Shown here: positions 55,908 through 64,000 of the stretch, piece by piece
Numbering within the stretch: the first letter of the stretch is position 1
Layout of the letters: each line of letters begins with the position of its first letter
From: Evansella clarkii
Lineage (GTDB): Bacteria > Bacillota > Bacilli > Bacillales > Salisediminibacteriaceae
Assembly: GCF_002019695.1 (NCBI RefSeq)
Contig: NZ_KV917376.1
Span: forward strand, 2,348,670-2,412,669
Direction of reading: 5' to 3'
DNA: 64,000 bases
Program-made: the position numbers and the translations under genes
Notes under the pieces: model-generated
The model's input: only the letters and a program-made list of their open reading frames with translations
Told to the model about the DNA's origin: nothing
Databases searched by the model: none

Positions 55908-56017
55908 AATCAAAAATAAAGTTCAACAGAGATTTTAGTTAAATTACTGCGGCCGTTTCTCCAGGGAGGAGAAACGGTTTTTGGTGTTTCTGGACAGGTT
56001 ACTATTCCTCGATGGTG

Positions 56018-56540
56018 GTCTGTCAGGACAAATCCACGGTCAATGGGAAGAATTTGTCCAGGAAACCAATTTTGCAGGACAAATCTGGCAGTCGAAAGCA
56101 AAATTTGTCCAGTAAATTGATTTTGCAGGAGAAATTTCAAAGATAAGTTAAAGATTTGTCCAGATTGAAGATATCAAATGCAGCTATATTCGTTATACAA
56201 GAACTTTGCAGGACAAATTCAACGCAAGCAGCAAGAATTTGTCCAGGAAACCAATTTTACAGGACAAATCTGGCTGCGGGAAGCAAAATTTGACCAGAAT
56301 AACGATTTTGCAGGAGAAATTTCAAAGATAAGTTAAAGATTTGTCCAGATTAAACATATCAAATGCAGCTATATTCGTTATACAAGAACTTTGCAGGACA
56401 AATTCAACGCAAGCAGCAAGAATTTGTCCAGGAAACCAATTTTGTAGGACAAATCTGACAGTCGAAAGCAAAATTTGTCCAGTAAATTGATTTTGCAGGA
56501 CAAATTTCAAAGATAAACGAAAGATTTGTCCAGATTCTTC
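56018..56540 (+). repeat. 51-bp palindromic repeat array, locus 3 (nine units)
   Basis: Units start at 56023, 56074, 56125, 56208, 56259, 56310, 56393, 56444 and 56495: spacing 51-51-83 repeated, giving three 185-bp blocks. In each block unit types 1, 2 and 3 appear in that order, as at the other two loci. The 32-base spacers of blocks 1 and 2 contain the shared CAAATGCAGCTATATTCG. It separates the MaoC-type gene from phoPR, both on the plus strand. Confidence 0.95.
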
Positions 56541-56736
56541 GTAGCACCGATAATTATAATAGACCTGTGCCGGTTATAGTGACGGAACTTGCTACGGACC
56601 ATACTCCACAACATGATTTTCCCCTTATTAATCACATAGAAAATAGTATTCCTGCTTCCCCTTTTTATTAACTCCGTGGTGTATAGTATATTATAAGTAG
56701 GATAAAGTTCATTACCGGATGGGGAGGATCTTTTTT
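56541..56736 (+). promoter_or_regulatory. phoP upstream region
   Basis: Contains TTAACT about 17 bases before TTATAA near 56670-56700, a possible promoter; the TTAACT also resembles half a PhoP box. Evidence is weak. Confidence 0.35.
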
Positions 56737-57453
56737 GTGGCGGAAAAAATATTAATTGTCGATGATGAGGAATCAATCATAGCATTGCTACAGTATAATC
56801 TTGAGCAGGCTGGTTATGAGGTTATCCCTGCTGCTGATGGAAGAACAGCATATAACCTGGCTCTGCAAAATCAATTCAGCTTAATCATTCTTGATTTAAT
56901 GCTGCCTGAGATGGACGGGCTGGAAGTTTGTAAAGCGCTTAGACAAAACAAAGTTACAACACCAGTGTTTATGCTGACTGCTAAGGATGAAGAATTTGAC
57001 AGAGTGCTCGGTCTGGAGCTTGGGGCAGATGATTATTTAACGAAGCCTTTCAGTCCCCGGGAAGTTGTAGCCAGAGTAAAAGCAATACTAAGGCGGAGCA
57101 GGGGAAGGGAGGAAGCGGTTCCCCAGCAAAAAGAAGAAATTAAAATTACGGTTGGGAAAGTGGAAATATTCCCGGAAAGCTTTGAAGCTTATGTTGATGG
57201 CAAGCTGACAGAATTCACTCCAAAAGAGCTTGAGCTCCTCATATACATGGCTAATCATAAGGGAAGGGTCCTGACACGGGATCAGCTTATGAACGCTGTA
57301 TGGAATTATGATTACATCGGAGACAGCAGAATAGTGGATGTACATGTAAGCCATCTTCGTGAAAAAATTGAACCAAATACGAAAAAGCCTGTTTATATTA
57401 AAACAGTTAGGGGACTAGGCTATAAACTGGAGGAACCTCGGATAGATGAGTAG
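56737..57453 (+). CDS. phoP: Phosphate-regulon response regulator PhoP
   Basis: A 238-residue OmpR-type response regulator. The receiver has D9/D10, phospho-acceptor D53 (LIILDLMLPEMDG) and K103; the winged-helix DNA-binding domain (about 130-235) has LTEFTPKELELLIYMANHKGRVLTR and TVRGLGYKLE. The GTG at 56737 follows GGGGAGG; an ATG 18 bases upstream is rejected as it overlaps that site. It overlaps phoR by eight bases. Orthology is based on sequence and the mdh-phoPR-polA order. Confidence 0.95.
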   Translation: MAEKILIVDDEESIIALLQYNLEQAGYEVIPAADGRTAYNLALQNQFSLIILDLMLPEMDGLEVCKALRQNKVTTPVFMLTAKDEEFDRVLGLELGADDYLTKPFSPREVVARVKAILRRSRGREEAVPQQKEEIKITVGKVEIFPESFEAYVDGKLTEFTPKELELLIYMANHKGRVLTRDQLMNAVWNYDYIGDSRIVDVHVSHLREKIEPNTKKPVYIKTVRGLGYKLEEPRIDE

Positions 57454-59218
57454 TTACCGTTCCAGGCTTATTATTCCTCTCACTATTATTATATTCCTCG
57501 TTTTCGCAGGAATTGGAACTGTGTTCGGTCCGCTGTTTAAAGAATTTTACTTAGAGAGGGTAAATGACCGGTTATCCAAAGAGGCTGAGGTAGCCGCATT
57601 ATACCTTGACAGGACAGAGCTTAGTGATACGGAGAATGTGGAGGAGAGCATTAATCAGCTTGCTAGCCGGCTTGATTTAAGAATAAGTGTCGTTGGCCTT
57701 GATGGGACTGTAGTTGCGGACAGCGAAGGCGAGCCTGGGCAAATGGAAAATCATCTGGACCGGCCTGAAATACAAAATGCTGCAGAGCATGGGTCAGGCT
57801 TTGAAATCCGATACAGCAATACGCTGAATAACGAACTTATTTATTACGCCGTCCCCTATGTTCAGCAAGGAGAAACAGTCGCCTATTTACGGTTTGCAAT
57901 GTCCATTCAGGAGTTTAACCATGTTTACAGAAGCATTTGGGTTATTTTAGCGGTCTGCTTTTTTCTTGCCTTCCTGATCATTGTGTTCGTGGCTGCTAAA
58001 CTGGCAAATCAGCTTACTGAACCAATTGACGATGCGAGAAAAACTGCTATTCAGCTCGCAAAGGGGAACTACGCAGCAAGAGCATATACAGGGAACAGTA
58101 AGGAAGCAGGCCAGCTAAACCAGTCACTGAATGTACTGGCTGAAAACCTTGACCAAATTACAAAAACATATGAAAATCAGCAGGAACGATTAAAGGCATT
58201 GATTGAAAACATGGGTAGCGGACTGCTGTTAATTGATGAAAAAGGGTATATTACTCTCGTAAATCAGTCCTGTAAAGATATATTCCGGGAGGACACGGAC
58301 GAGTGGCTGAATAAATTATATTACCAGGCAGTAAAATACAAAGAAGTCATTAAGGTTGTACAGGAAATTCTTCTGACGGAAACAAAGACAAGGAAGCAGG
58401 CGGCATTACATATGGATATTGAAACGAGGCATGTTGATATTCATGCAGCTCCTGTTATAGGCCAGGATGATAAGTTAAAAGGTGTAGTGCTCGTTTTTCA
58501 TGACATTACCGAACTCATAAAACTTGAGCAGACGAGAAAGGATTTCGTTGCAAATGTCTCTCACGAACTGAAGACACCTGTTACTTCAATTAAAGGTTTT
58601 ACTGAGACATTGATTGACGGAGCGATGGAAGACCCAGCATTAAGAGAGCGATTTCTCACTATAATTGCAAAAGAAAGCGAACGGCTGGAAAGTCTTATTT
58701 ACGACTTGTTCGAACTGTCTAAAATTGAACAGGAAAGATTCCTCCTGAACTGGGAGCCTGTAGAGCTTAGCGCACTGGCAGAAGACGTGATTTTTATGCT
58801 CAGCGAAAAAGCAGCACAGAAAAATATACAGCTCGAAAACAAGGTGAAAGGCAATACTCTTATTGAAGGGGATCCATTCCGCCTGAAACAAATCCTCATA
58901 AACTTAATAAATAACGCAATTACGTATACGCCTGACGGAGGAACCGTATGTGTCCAGACGAAGGAACAGGCTGAAACAGTTGTTTTGAAGGTGAAGGACA
59001 CAGGGATTGGAATAAACAAAAAAGAGCTGCCCCGTATATTTGAAAGGTTTTACAGAGTTGACAGAGCCAGAAGCAGAAACTCTGGAGGAACCGGCCTTGG
59101 ACTCGCGATTGTTAAGCATTTAGTTGACGCCCACAAAGGGAGAATTACCGTGGAAAGTAAAGCAGGGAAAGGATCTTCCTTTCAAATTTCCTTTTACAAA
59201 AACAAGCCGGAAGACTAA
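57446..59218 (+). CDS. phoR: Phosphate-sensing histidine kinase PhoR
   Basis: A 590-residue membrane histidine kinase. Two transmembrane helices (about 8-30 and 165-188) flank an extracytoplasmic PhoR sensor domain; HAMP (about 190-240), PAS (about 250-355), HisKA with H373 (FVANVSHELKTPVTSI) and HATPase with NLINNAITYTPDGG, DTGIGI and GTGLGLAIVKHLV follow. GGAGGAAC precedes the ATG, which overlaps phoP. It phosphorylates PhoP under phosphate limitation. Confidence 0.95.
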   Translation: MSSYRSRLIIPLTIIIFLVFAGIGTVFGPLFKEFYLERVNDRLSKEAEVAALYLDRTELSDTENVEESINQLASRLDLRISVVGLDGTVVADSEGEPGQMENHLDRPEIQNAAEHGSGFEIRYSNTLNNELIYYAVPYVQQGETVAYLRFAMSIQEFNHVYRSIWVILAVCFFLAFLIIVFVAAKLANQLTEPIDDARKTAIQLAKGNYAARAYTGNSKEAGQLNQSLNVLAENLDQITKTYENQQERLKALIENMGSGLLLIDEKGYITLVNQSCKDIFREDTDEWLNKLYYQAVKYKEVIKVVQEILLTETKTRKQAALHMDIETRHVDIHAAPVIGQDDKLKGVVLVFHDITELIKLEQTRKDFVANVSHELKTPVTSIKGFTETLIDGAMEDPALRERFLTIIAKESERLESLIYDLFELSKIEQERFLLNWEPVELSALAEDVIFMLSEKAAQKNIQLENKVKGNTLIEGDPFRLKQILINLINNAITYTPDGGTVCVQTKEQAETVVLKVKDTGIGINKKELPRIFERFYRVDRARSRNSGGTGLGLAIVKHLVDAHKGRITVESKAGKGSSFQISFYKNKPED

Positions 59219-59259
59219 ATATAGAAAAAAATGTTTTTGCCTGGGTACTGGAAAGGCTC

Positions 59260-59293
59260 AGAAAAGCCCGGAAAGATCCCGGGCTTTTTCTTT
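59260..59293 (+). terminator. Terminator of phoPR
   Basis: AAAAGCCCGG (59262-59271) pairs with CCGGGCTTTT (59279-59288), followed by TCTTTC. Confidence 0.85.
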
Positions 59294-59377
59294 CATTTTT
59301 CCTGGCATGCGATTCATTTGTACATTAAATCATTCATGATAAAATAAGCTTATCTTATGAAAACGAGGTGTTTAGTT

Positions 59378-62014
59378 TTGAGTAAACTCGTACTTGTGGA
59401 CGGTAACAGTATTGCATACCGCGCTTTTTTTGCACTGCCCCTGTTAAATAACGAAAAAGGGGTCTATACGAATGCGGTTTATGGTTTTACAACAATGCTT
59501 CTGAAAATACTCGAAGAAGAGAAGCCAACACATATGCTTGTAGCATTTGATGCGGGGAAAACAACTTTCCGGCATGATACTTATAAAAAATATAAAGGGA
59601 CAAGGCAGAAGACTCCGCCGGAATTATCTGAGCAGCTGCCGGTGATCAGAGATCTTCTGAAAGCATTTAACATTCCCCATTATGAAGTGGAGAACTACGA
59701 AGCGGATGACATTATCGGTACTCTGTCGAAAAGAGCAGCTGAGGAAAATTGGAATGTGAAAATCTACAGCGGAGATAAAGACCTGCTTCAGCTTGTTACG
59801 GATAAAGTTCACGTAGCCTTAACGAGAAAAGGTATTACGAATGTAGAGACATACGATCTTGCTATGATTGACGAAAAGTATGGGATCAAACCTGAGCAGA
59901 TTATCGATATGAAAGGCCTTATGGGAGACTCTTCTGACAACATTCCCGGCGTTCCGGGAGTTGGTGAGAAAACAGCGCTCAAGCTGCTCAAACAGTACGG
60001 GACGGTCGAAGCTTTGTATGAATCCCTTGATGGCGTTTCGGGGAAAAAACTCAAAGAAAAGCTGGAAGAAAATAAAGACGATGCATTTATGAGCAAGAAG
60101 CTTGCGACAATTGAAGTAAATTCTCCAGTTGATATAGAGGTTCAGAAGCTTGAACTCGGCGAACATGACAACGAAAAAATCATAAAGCTATTTAAAGAGC
60201 TGGAATTCAATTCTCTCCTCGACCGTTTTGATGGAGCTGATGAATCAGCTGTAGAGGAAGAGATGGAGGATCTTGATATTCAGATTATTGACGAAGCGAG
60301 TATGAATGAAGATATTTTTACAAGCCCGTCAGCTGTTGTGGTGGAAGTGCTTGCGGAAAACTACCATCAGGCAGAAATAGCTGGGATTTCTGTTGTGAAT
60401 GAAACAGGAAATTATTTCATCTCTACAGAAACAGCAATGAAAAGCGAAGCCTTCCGCAGCTGGGCGGCGGACGAAAATAAAGAAAAATGGATTTTTGGCG
60501 CAAAGAAAGCCGTTGTTGCTCTCGGCTGGGAAGGTGTGGAATTGAACGGGATTGCATTTGACGCTCAAATTGCATCCTATCTTATCGATCCTTCCGCAAG
60601 TTCTCATGAAATGGCCGATATTGCTAAACGGAATAAAGGGATGGCTGTACAGTCTGATGAAGCAGTATATGGGAAAGGTAAGAAGCAGCAGATCCCTGAA
60701 GAATCTGTACTTGCTCAGCATCTTGTCCGAAAAGCTGCTGCTATCAGAGAATTAAAAACAAACCTTGAAAAGCAGCTCCAGGATAATGAACAATTTGATC
60801 TGTTTAATGATCTGGAAATGCCTTTGTCCGTTATATTAGGGAAAATGGAAATGAACGGTGTCAGTATTGATACAGAAGAACTGAAAGAAATGGGAAGCAG
60901 CCTTGGCGAAAAACTTGCTGAAATGGAACAGCAAATCCATGAGCTTGCAGGGGTTGAGTTTAATATCAATTCCCCTAAACAGCTTGGAGAAGTCCTGTTT
61001 GAAAAACTTAACCTTCCTGTCATTAAGAAAACAAAAACAGGCTATTCCACTTCGGCGGATGTACTTGAGAAGCTGCAGGACAAGCATGAAATTATTGAAA
61101 AAATTCTGCATTACCGCCAGTTAGGAAAATTGAATTCCACCTATATAGAAGGACTGCTTAAAGTTGTCCATAAAAAAACTGGTAAAATCCATACGATCTT
61201 TAATCAGGCGATTACCCAGACAGGAAGACTCAGTTCCACTGAGCCGAACCTTCAGAACATCCCTATTCGTCTGGAAGAAGGAAGAAAAATTCGTCATGCT
61301 TTCATCCCGGAGCAGGAGGGATCCGTTATTTTTGCAGCGGACTATTCTCAGATCGAGTTACGGGTACTGGCTCATATATCCGGTGATGAAAACCTTATAA
61401 AAGCATTTAATGAAGGAATGGATATTCATACGAAAACAGCAATGGACGTTTTCCATGTGGATGAGGATAATGTTACCTCTGATATGAGGCGGACGGCTAA
61501 AGCTGTAAACTTCGGTATTGTATACGGAATCAGTGATTATGGTCTTTCTCAAAGCCTCGGCATAACAAGGAAGGAAGCTCAGAAATTTATCGACAGATAC
61601 CTTGACAGCTACCCTGGGGTAAAGGAATATATGGATCGCTCTATAGAAGACGCCAGGGAAAATGGGTACGTAACAACAATGCTGCACAGGAGAAGGTATC
61701 TCCCGGAAATAACAAGCAGAAACTTTAATTTACGCAGCTTTGCAGAACGAACAGCAATGAATACACCAATTCAGGGAAGTGCTGCGGATGTAATAAAGAA
61801 AGCAATGGTGAACATGGCTGAGGAAATGGATAAACGGGAAATGAAATCCCGCCTCCTGCTTCAGGTGCACGATGAACTGATTTTTGAAGTAGTGGAAGAA
61901 GAGCTTGAAGAAATGAAGAAGCTTGTTCCTCAGGTAATGGAAAATGCCATTGAAATTGCCGTTCCCCTTAAAGTAGATTACTCATACGGGGACACATGGT
62001 ACGATGCGAAATAG
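59378..62014 (+). CDS. polA: DNA polymerase I
   Basis: An 878-residue Pol I used in Okazaki fragment maturation and repair. The 5' nuclease domain (1-290) is complete. Residues about 310-470 form a 3'-5' exonuclease-like domain lacking the usual metal aspartates, as in Bacillus Pol I, so no proofreading is expected. Polymerase motifs A (DYSQIELRVLAH, D655), B (RRTAKAVNFGIVYG, K708) and C (QVHDELIFEV, D832) are intact. The TTG at 59378 follows GAGGTG by seven bases and gives MSKLVLVDGNS; an ATG at 59357 has no site. Confidence 0.97.
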   Translation: MSKLVLVDGNSIAYRAFFALPLLNNEKGVYTNAVYGFTTMLLKILEEEKPTHMLVAFDAGKTTFRHDTYKKYKGTRQKTPPELSEQLPVIRDLLKAFNIPHYEVENYEADDIIGTLSKRAAEENWNVKIYSGDKDLLQLVTDKVHVALTRKGITNVETYDLAMIDEKYGIKPEQIIDMKGLMGDSSDNIPGVPGVGEKTALKLLKQYGTVEALYESLDGVSGKKLKEKLEENKDDAFMSKKLATIEVNSPVDIEVQKLELGEHDNEKIIKLFKELEFNSLLDRFDGADESAVEEEMEDLDIQIIDEASMNEDIFTSPSAVVVEVLAENYHQAEIAGISVVNETGNYFISTETAMKSEAFRSWAADENKEKWIFGAKKAVVALGWEGVELNGIAFDAQIASYLIDPSASSHEMADIAKRNKGMAVQSDEAVYGKGKKQQIPEESVLAQHLVRKAAAIRELKTNLEKQLQDNEQFDLFNDLEMPLSVILGKMEMNGVSIDTEELKEMGSSLGEKLAEMEQQIHELAGVEFNINSPKQLGEVLFEKLNLPVIKKTKTGYSTSADVLEKLQDKHEIIEKILHYRQLGKLNSTYIEGLLKVVHKKTGKIHTIFNQAITQTGRLSSTEPNLQNIPIRLEEGRKIRHAFIPEQEGSVIFAADYSQIELRVLAHISGDENLIKAFNEGMDIHTKTAMDVFHVDEDNVTSDMRRTAKAVNFGIVYGISDYGLSQSLGITRKEAQKFIDRYLDSYPGVKEYMDRSIEDARENGYVTTMLHRRRYLPEITSRNFNLRSFAERTAMNTPIQGSAADVIKKAMVNMAEEMDKREMKSRLLLQVHDELIFEVVEEELEEMKKLVPQVMENAIEIAVPLKVDYSYGDTWYDAK

Positions 62015-62068
62015 TTTTCCCGGGAGATGTTACCGGAGGACGCACAAAGAAACAGAAGGTGAAAAGCT

Positions 62069-62896
62069 ATGCCTGAACTGCCAGAAGTAGAAACAGTCAG
62101 AAGAACACTGAAAGAACTTATACTGGGCGAAAAAATTAAAGATGTAATCGTCACATGGCCGAAGATGGTTAAACATCCGGATGATGTGGAGGAATTCCGG
62201 CTTCGTTTGACAGGCCAATCTTTCCGGGACATAAACAGAAGAGGGAAATTCCTCATTTTTGAACTGGATGATGATGCTCTCGTCTCCCACTTGCGAATGG
62301 AGGGGCGGTACGGTCTGTTTCCTGCAGAGGAAGATCCTGACAAACATACACATGTCCGTTTTCTTTTTGAGAACGGAAAAGAGCTGAGATACCGTGATGT
62401 AAGGAAGTTTGGCACCATGCACTTATATCCAAAAGAAGAAGTATTTAACCATCTTCCTTTATCCCAGCTCGGGATTGAACCGTTTTCCGATGAGTTTACA
62501 GCCGGGAATCTCAGGACTGTGCTCGGAAAAACAACCCGGAAAGTTAAACCTGCTTTACTTGACCAGTGCCTTGTTGTAGGGTTAGGAAATATTTATGTGG
62601 ACGAAGCATTGTTCCGTGCAGGTATACACCCGGAAAAAAAGAGTGACGAACTCTCTGAAAAAGAAATCACCCGGCTTCATAACAGTATTATTGAAACACT
62701 TACAGAAGCAGTGAAAATGGGTGGTTCCTCGATAAAAACGTACGTGAACGGACAGGGTGAGATGGGGATGTTCCAACAGACCCTGTTTGTATACGGAAGA
62801 CAGGGAGAAGCCTGCAGAAGATGCGGTTCTGAGATAGTCCGTACAGTAGTTGGAGGCAGAGGAACTCATACATGCCCCGAATGTCAGGACAGCTGA
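62069..62896 (+). CDS. mutM: Formamidopyrimidine-DNA glycosylase
   Basis: A 275-residue Fpg that excises 8-oxoguanine and nicks AP sites. The catalytic N-terminal PELPEVETVRR (Pro after Met removal, Glu3), the RRGKFLIF lysine, and the C-terminal zinc finger CRRCGSEI...HTCPEC (about 251-272) are intact. AAGGTG precedes the ATG. It follows polA after 54 bases, likely the same transcription unit. Confidence 0.98.
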   Translation: MPELPEVETVRRTLKELILGEKIKDVIVTWPKMVKHPDDVEEFRLRLTGQSFRDINRRGKFLIFELDDDALVSHLRMEGRYGLFPAEEDPDKHTHVRFLFENGKELRYRDVRKFGTMHLYPKEEVFNHLPLSQLGIEPFSDEFTAGNLRTVLGKTTRKVKPALLDQCLVVGLGNIYVDEALFRAGIHPEKKSDELSEKEITRLHNSIIETLTEAVKMGGSSIKTYVNGQGEMGMFQQTLFVYGRQGEACRRCGSEIVRTVVGGRGTHTCPECQDS

Positions 62897-62998
62897 GGCT
62901 TTCTGAACAAAATTAGGCATACAACCATAAATTACGTACATTGGCCGGGCCCCTCCCATATAATATCTTATCATCAAGAATGGAAGGGGCTCTTGCCT

Positions 62999-63637
62999 GT
63001 GGCAGCTATCTTTTCACTATTATTATTGGCGTTTGCTGTCAGTATGGACAGTTTTGGGGTCGGTTTGACTTATGGCCTGAGAAAGATGAAGCTACCGTTA
63101 TATTCTCTGCTGTTAATTGCAGGCTTTTCAGCAATATCCATCTTAGTTGCAATGGGGCTTGGAAGTCTTATACTGAACTGGCTGCCTGCTTCAAATGCAG
63201 AAACATTCGGAGGAATTATTCTTATCGGAATTGGAAGCTGGGCAATCTACCAGGCATACAGACCAGCCAGAACAGAACCAAAAACGGTAAAGGAAAGGGG
63301 AACTATTTTAAATTTAGAAATCAAAAAACTTGGTATTATCATAAAAATTTTGAGAAAACCAATGGTGGCAGACCTTGACAATTCCGGAGCAATCACAGGT
63401 AAGGAGGCTTTTTTATTAGGCTTTGCCCTTTCCCTTGATGCGTTTGGCGCAGGGATCGGCGCTGCTTTAATTGGCTTTTCTCCTTTGCTTATGGCAGTCA
63501 GTGTAGGAGTAATGTGCGGCTTGTTTCTAACTCTTGGAATGAGAAGCGGATTATTTTTTTCGGACACAAAGTGGATAAAACATTTTTCGTTTATACCAGG
63601 TTTACTGCTGATATTAATCGGGGTGTGGAAATTATAA
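62999..63637 (+). CDS. ytaF: MntP-like sporulation membrane protein YtaF
   Basis: A 212-residue protein with about six hydrophobic helices and the internal duplication of the MntP/YtaF family: [18 protein letters not shown] (about 12-29) and [18 protein letters not shown] (about 143-160) each carry an Asp in a helix. It may export a divalent cation; in Bacillus ytaF is annotated as sporulation-related. The GTG at 62999 follows AAGGGG at nine bases; a TTG at 62993 is too near and would add two residues. Confidence 0.88.
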   Translation: MAAIFSLLLLAFAVSMDSFGVGLTYGLRKMKLPLYSLLLIAGFSAISILVAMGLGSLILNWLPASNAETFGGIILIGIGSWAIYQAYRPARTEPKTVKERGTILNLEIKKLGIIIKILRKPMVADLDNSGAITGKEAFLLGFALSLDAFGAGIGAALIGFSPLLMAVSVGVMCGLFLTLGMRSGLFFSDTKWIKHFSFIPGLLLILIGVWKL

Positions 63638-63690
63638 TTCCGCACCTTATGCTTACATATATTCTGAAAAGTACAGGAGGAGGACGCTAT

Positions 63691-64000
63691 ATGATTATAG
63701 GTCTTACAGGCGGGATAGCAAGCGGGAAATCCACCGTGTCAGCAATGCTGAAGGAAAGAGGATACCCCGTAATTGATGCAGATATTATTGCCCGTGAGGC
63801 AGTGGACCCAGGCCAGGAGGCATACGAAAAAATAGTCCAGGCTTTCGGGGAAGAAATTCTTCATGAAGATAAATCCATCGACCGAAAAAAATTGGGCTCC
63901 GTTATATTTAATGATAAAGCTAAAAGACAAATCTTAAATGAGATTGTCCACCCCGCTGTCCGGAAAGAAATGAAAAGGCAGGCTCACGAATATAAAGAGT
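63691..64000 (+). CDS. coaE: Dephospho-CoA kinase, 5' part (truncated by window end)
   Basis: The first 103 codons of CoaE, the last enzyme of coenzyme A synthesis, which phosphorylates the 3'-OH of dephospho-CoA. The P-loop [13 protein letters not shown] (4-16), [14 protein letters not shown] (about 26-39) and the HPAVR segment (about 90-94) are visible. AGGAGGAGG precedes the ATG. The gene is cut by the window edge. Order polA-mutM-ytaF-coaE matches B. subtilis. Confidence 0.96.
   Translation, partial: MIIGLTGGIASGKSTVSAMLKERGYPVIDADIIAREAVDPGQEAYEKIVQAFGEEILHEDKSIDRKKLGSVIFNDKAKRQILNEIVHPAVRKEMKRQAHEYKE

Noticed and set aside
56018-56540. Possible CRISPR array
   Set aside because: There are no cas genes, the palindromic ends are short, and interiors are shared between units and loci rather than being unique spacers.

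Overview
The window is a chromosomal segment of a low-to-moderate GC, endospore-forming member of the Bacillaceae. Protein sequences, strong GGAGG-type ribosome binding sites, GTG/TTG starts and sporulation genes (alpha/beta SASP, ytfJ, ytrH, ytrI, ytvI, ytaF) show this. The gene order follows the Bacillus subtilis rpsD-to-coaE segment almost gene for gene: rpsD, ytsP, refZ, hisJ, ezrA, brnQ/braB, nifZ, thiI, ssp, ytcJ, nadK, sppA, yteJ, ytfI, ytfJ, tpx, ytxK, ackA, ytkK, ytkL, ytoI, ytpI, nrnA, ytrI, ytrH, dnaE, ytsJ, accDA, pfkA, pyk, fxsA, ytvI, ytwI, citZ-icd-mdh, phoPR, polA, mutM, ytaF, coaE. The protein-coding content is therefore mostly ordinary housekeeping. No rRNA, tRNA, CRISPR array or prophage was seen.

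Layout. Positions 1-4670 are accessory: two small membrane-protein genes, a repeat array, an IS110-family element with a candidate bridge RNA, and an IS1182-family element with recognisable terminal inverted repeats. From 4669 to 15405 come translation and cell-division genes (rpsD, ezrA) and sulfur transfer to tRNA and thiamine (nifZ-thiI). From 15755 to 26370 are ytcJ, NAD kinase, signal peptide peptidase, sporulation genes, peroxide defence (tpx) and acetate kinase. Positions 26400-37000 hold stress, hydrolase and nucleotide-degradation genes. Positions 37430-48420 hold dnaE, the malic enzyme ytsJ, a GntR/FadR-type regulator, accDA, pfkA and pyk, so carbon flow between glycolysis, pyruvate/malate and fatty-acid synthesis is clustered. 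From 51574 to 55036 is the citZ-icd-mdh TCA operon, then phoPR, and then the DNA repair/replication group polA-mutM-ytaF-coaE, which runs off the window end.

The least ordinary material is intergenic. Three loci (about 557-890, 21635-22010, 56023-56535) carry a 51-bp palindromic unit (GGACAAAT...ATTTGTCC) in a fixed higher-order pattern: unit types 1-2-3, then 32 extra bases, giving a 185-bp super-period at every locus and always reading in the direction of the flanking genes. Three other loci (5687-6048, 35291-35610, 49046-49310) carry tandem arrays with a 52-bp period; two are clearly homologous and the third shares their core. Two further dispersed repeat families are present, one a REP-like palindrome whose outer arms are conserved while its inner hairpin has been replaced by a different palindrome. 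The best regulatory lead is a perfect 15-bp FadR/PdhR-type palindrome just downstream of an extended -10 promoter for ytsJ, one gene away from a FadR-type regulator.
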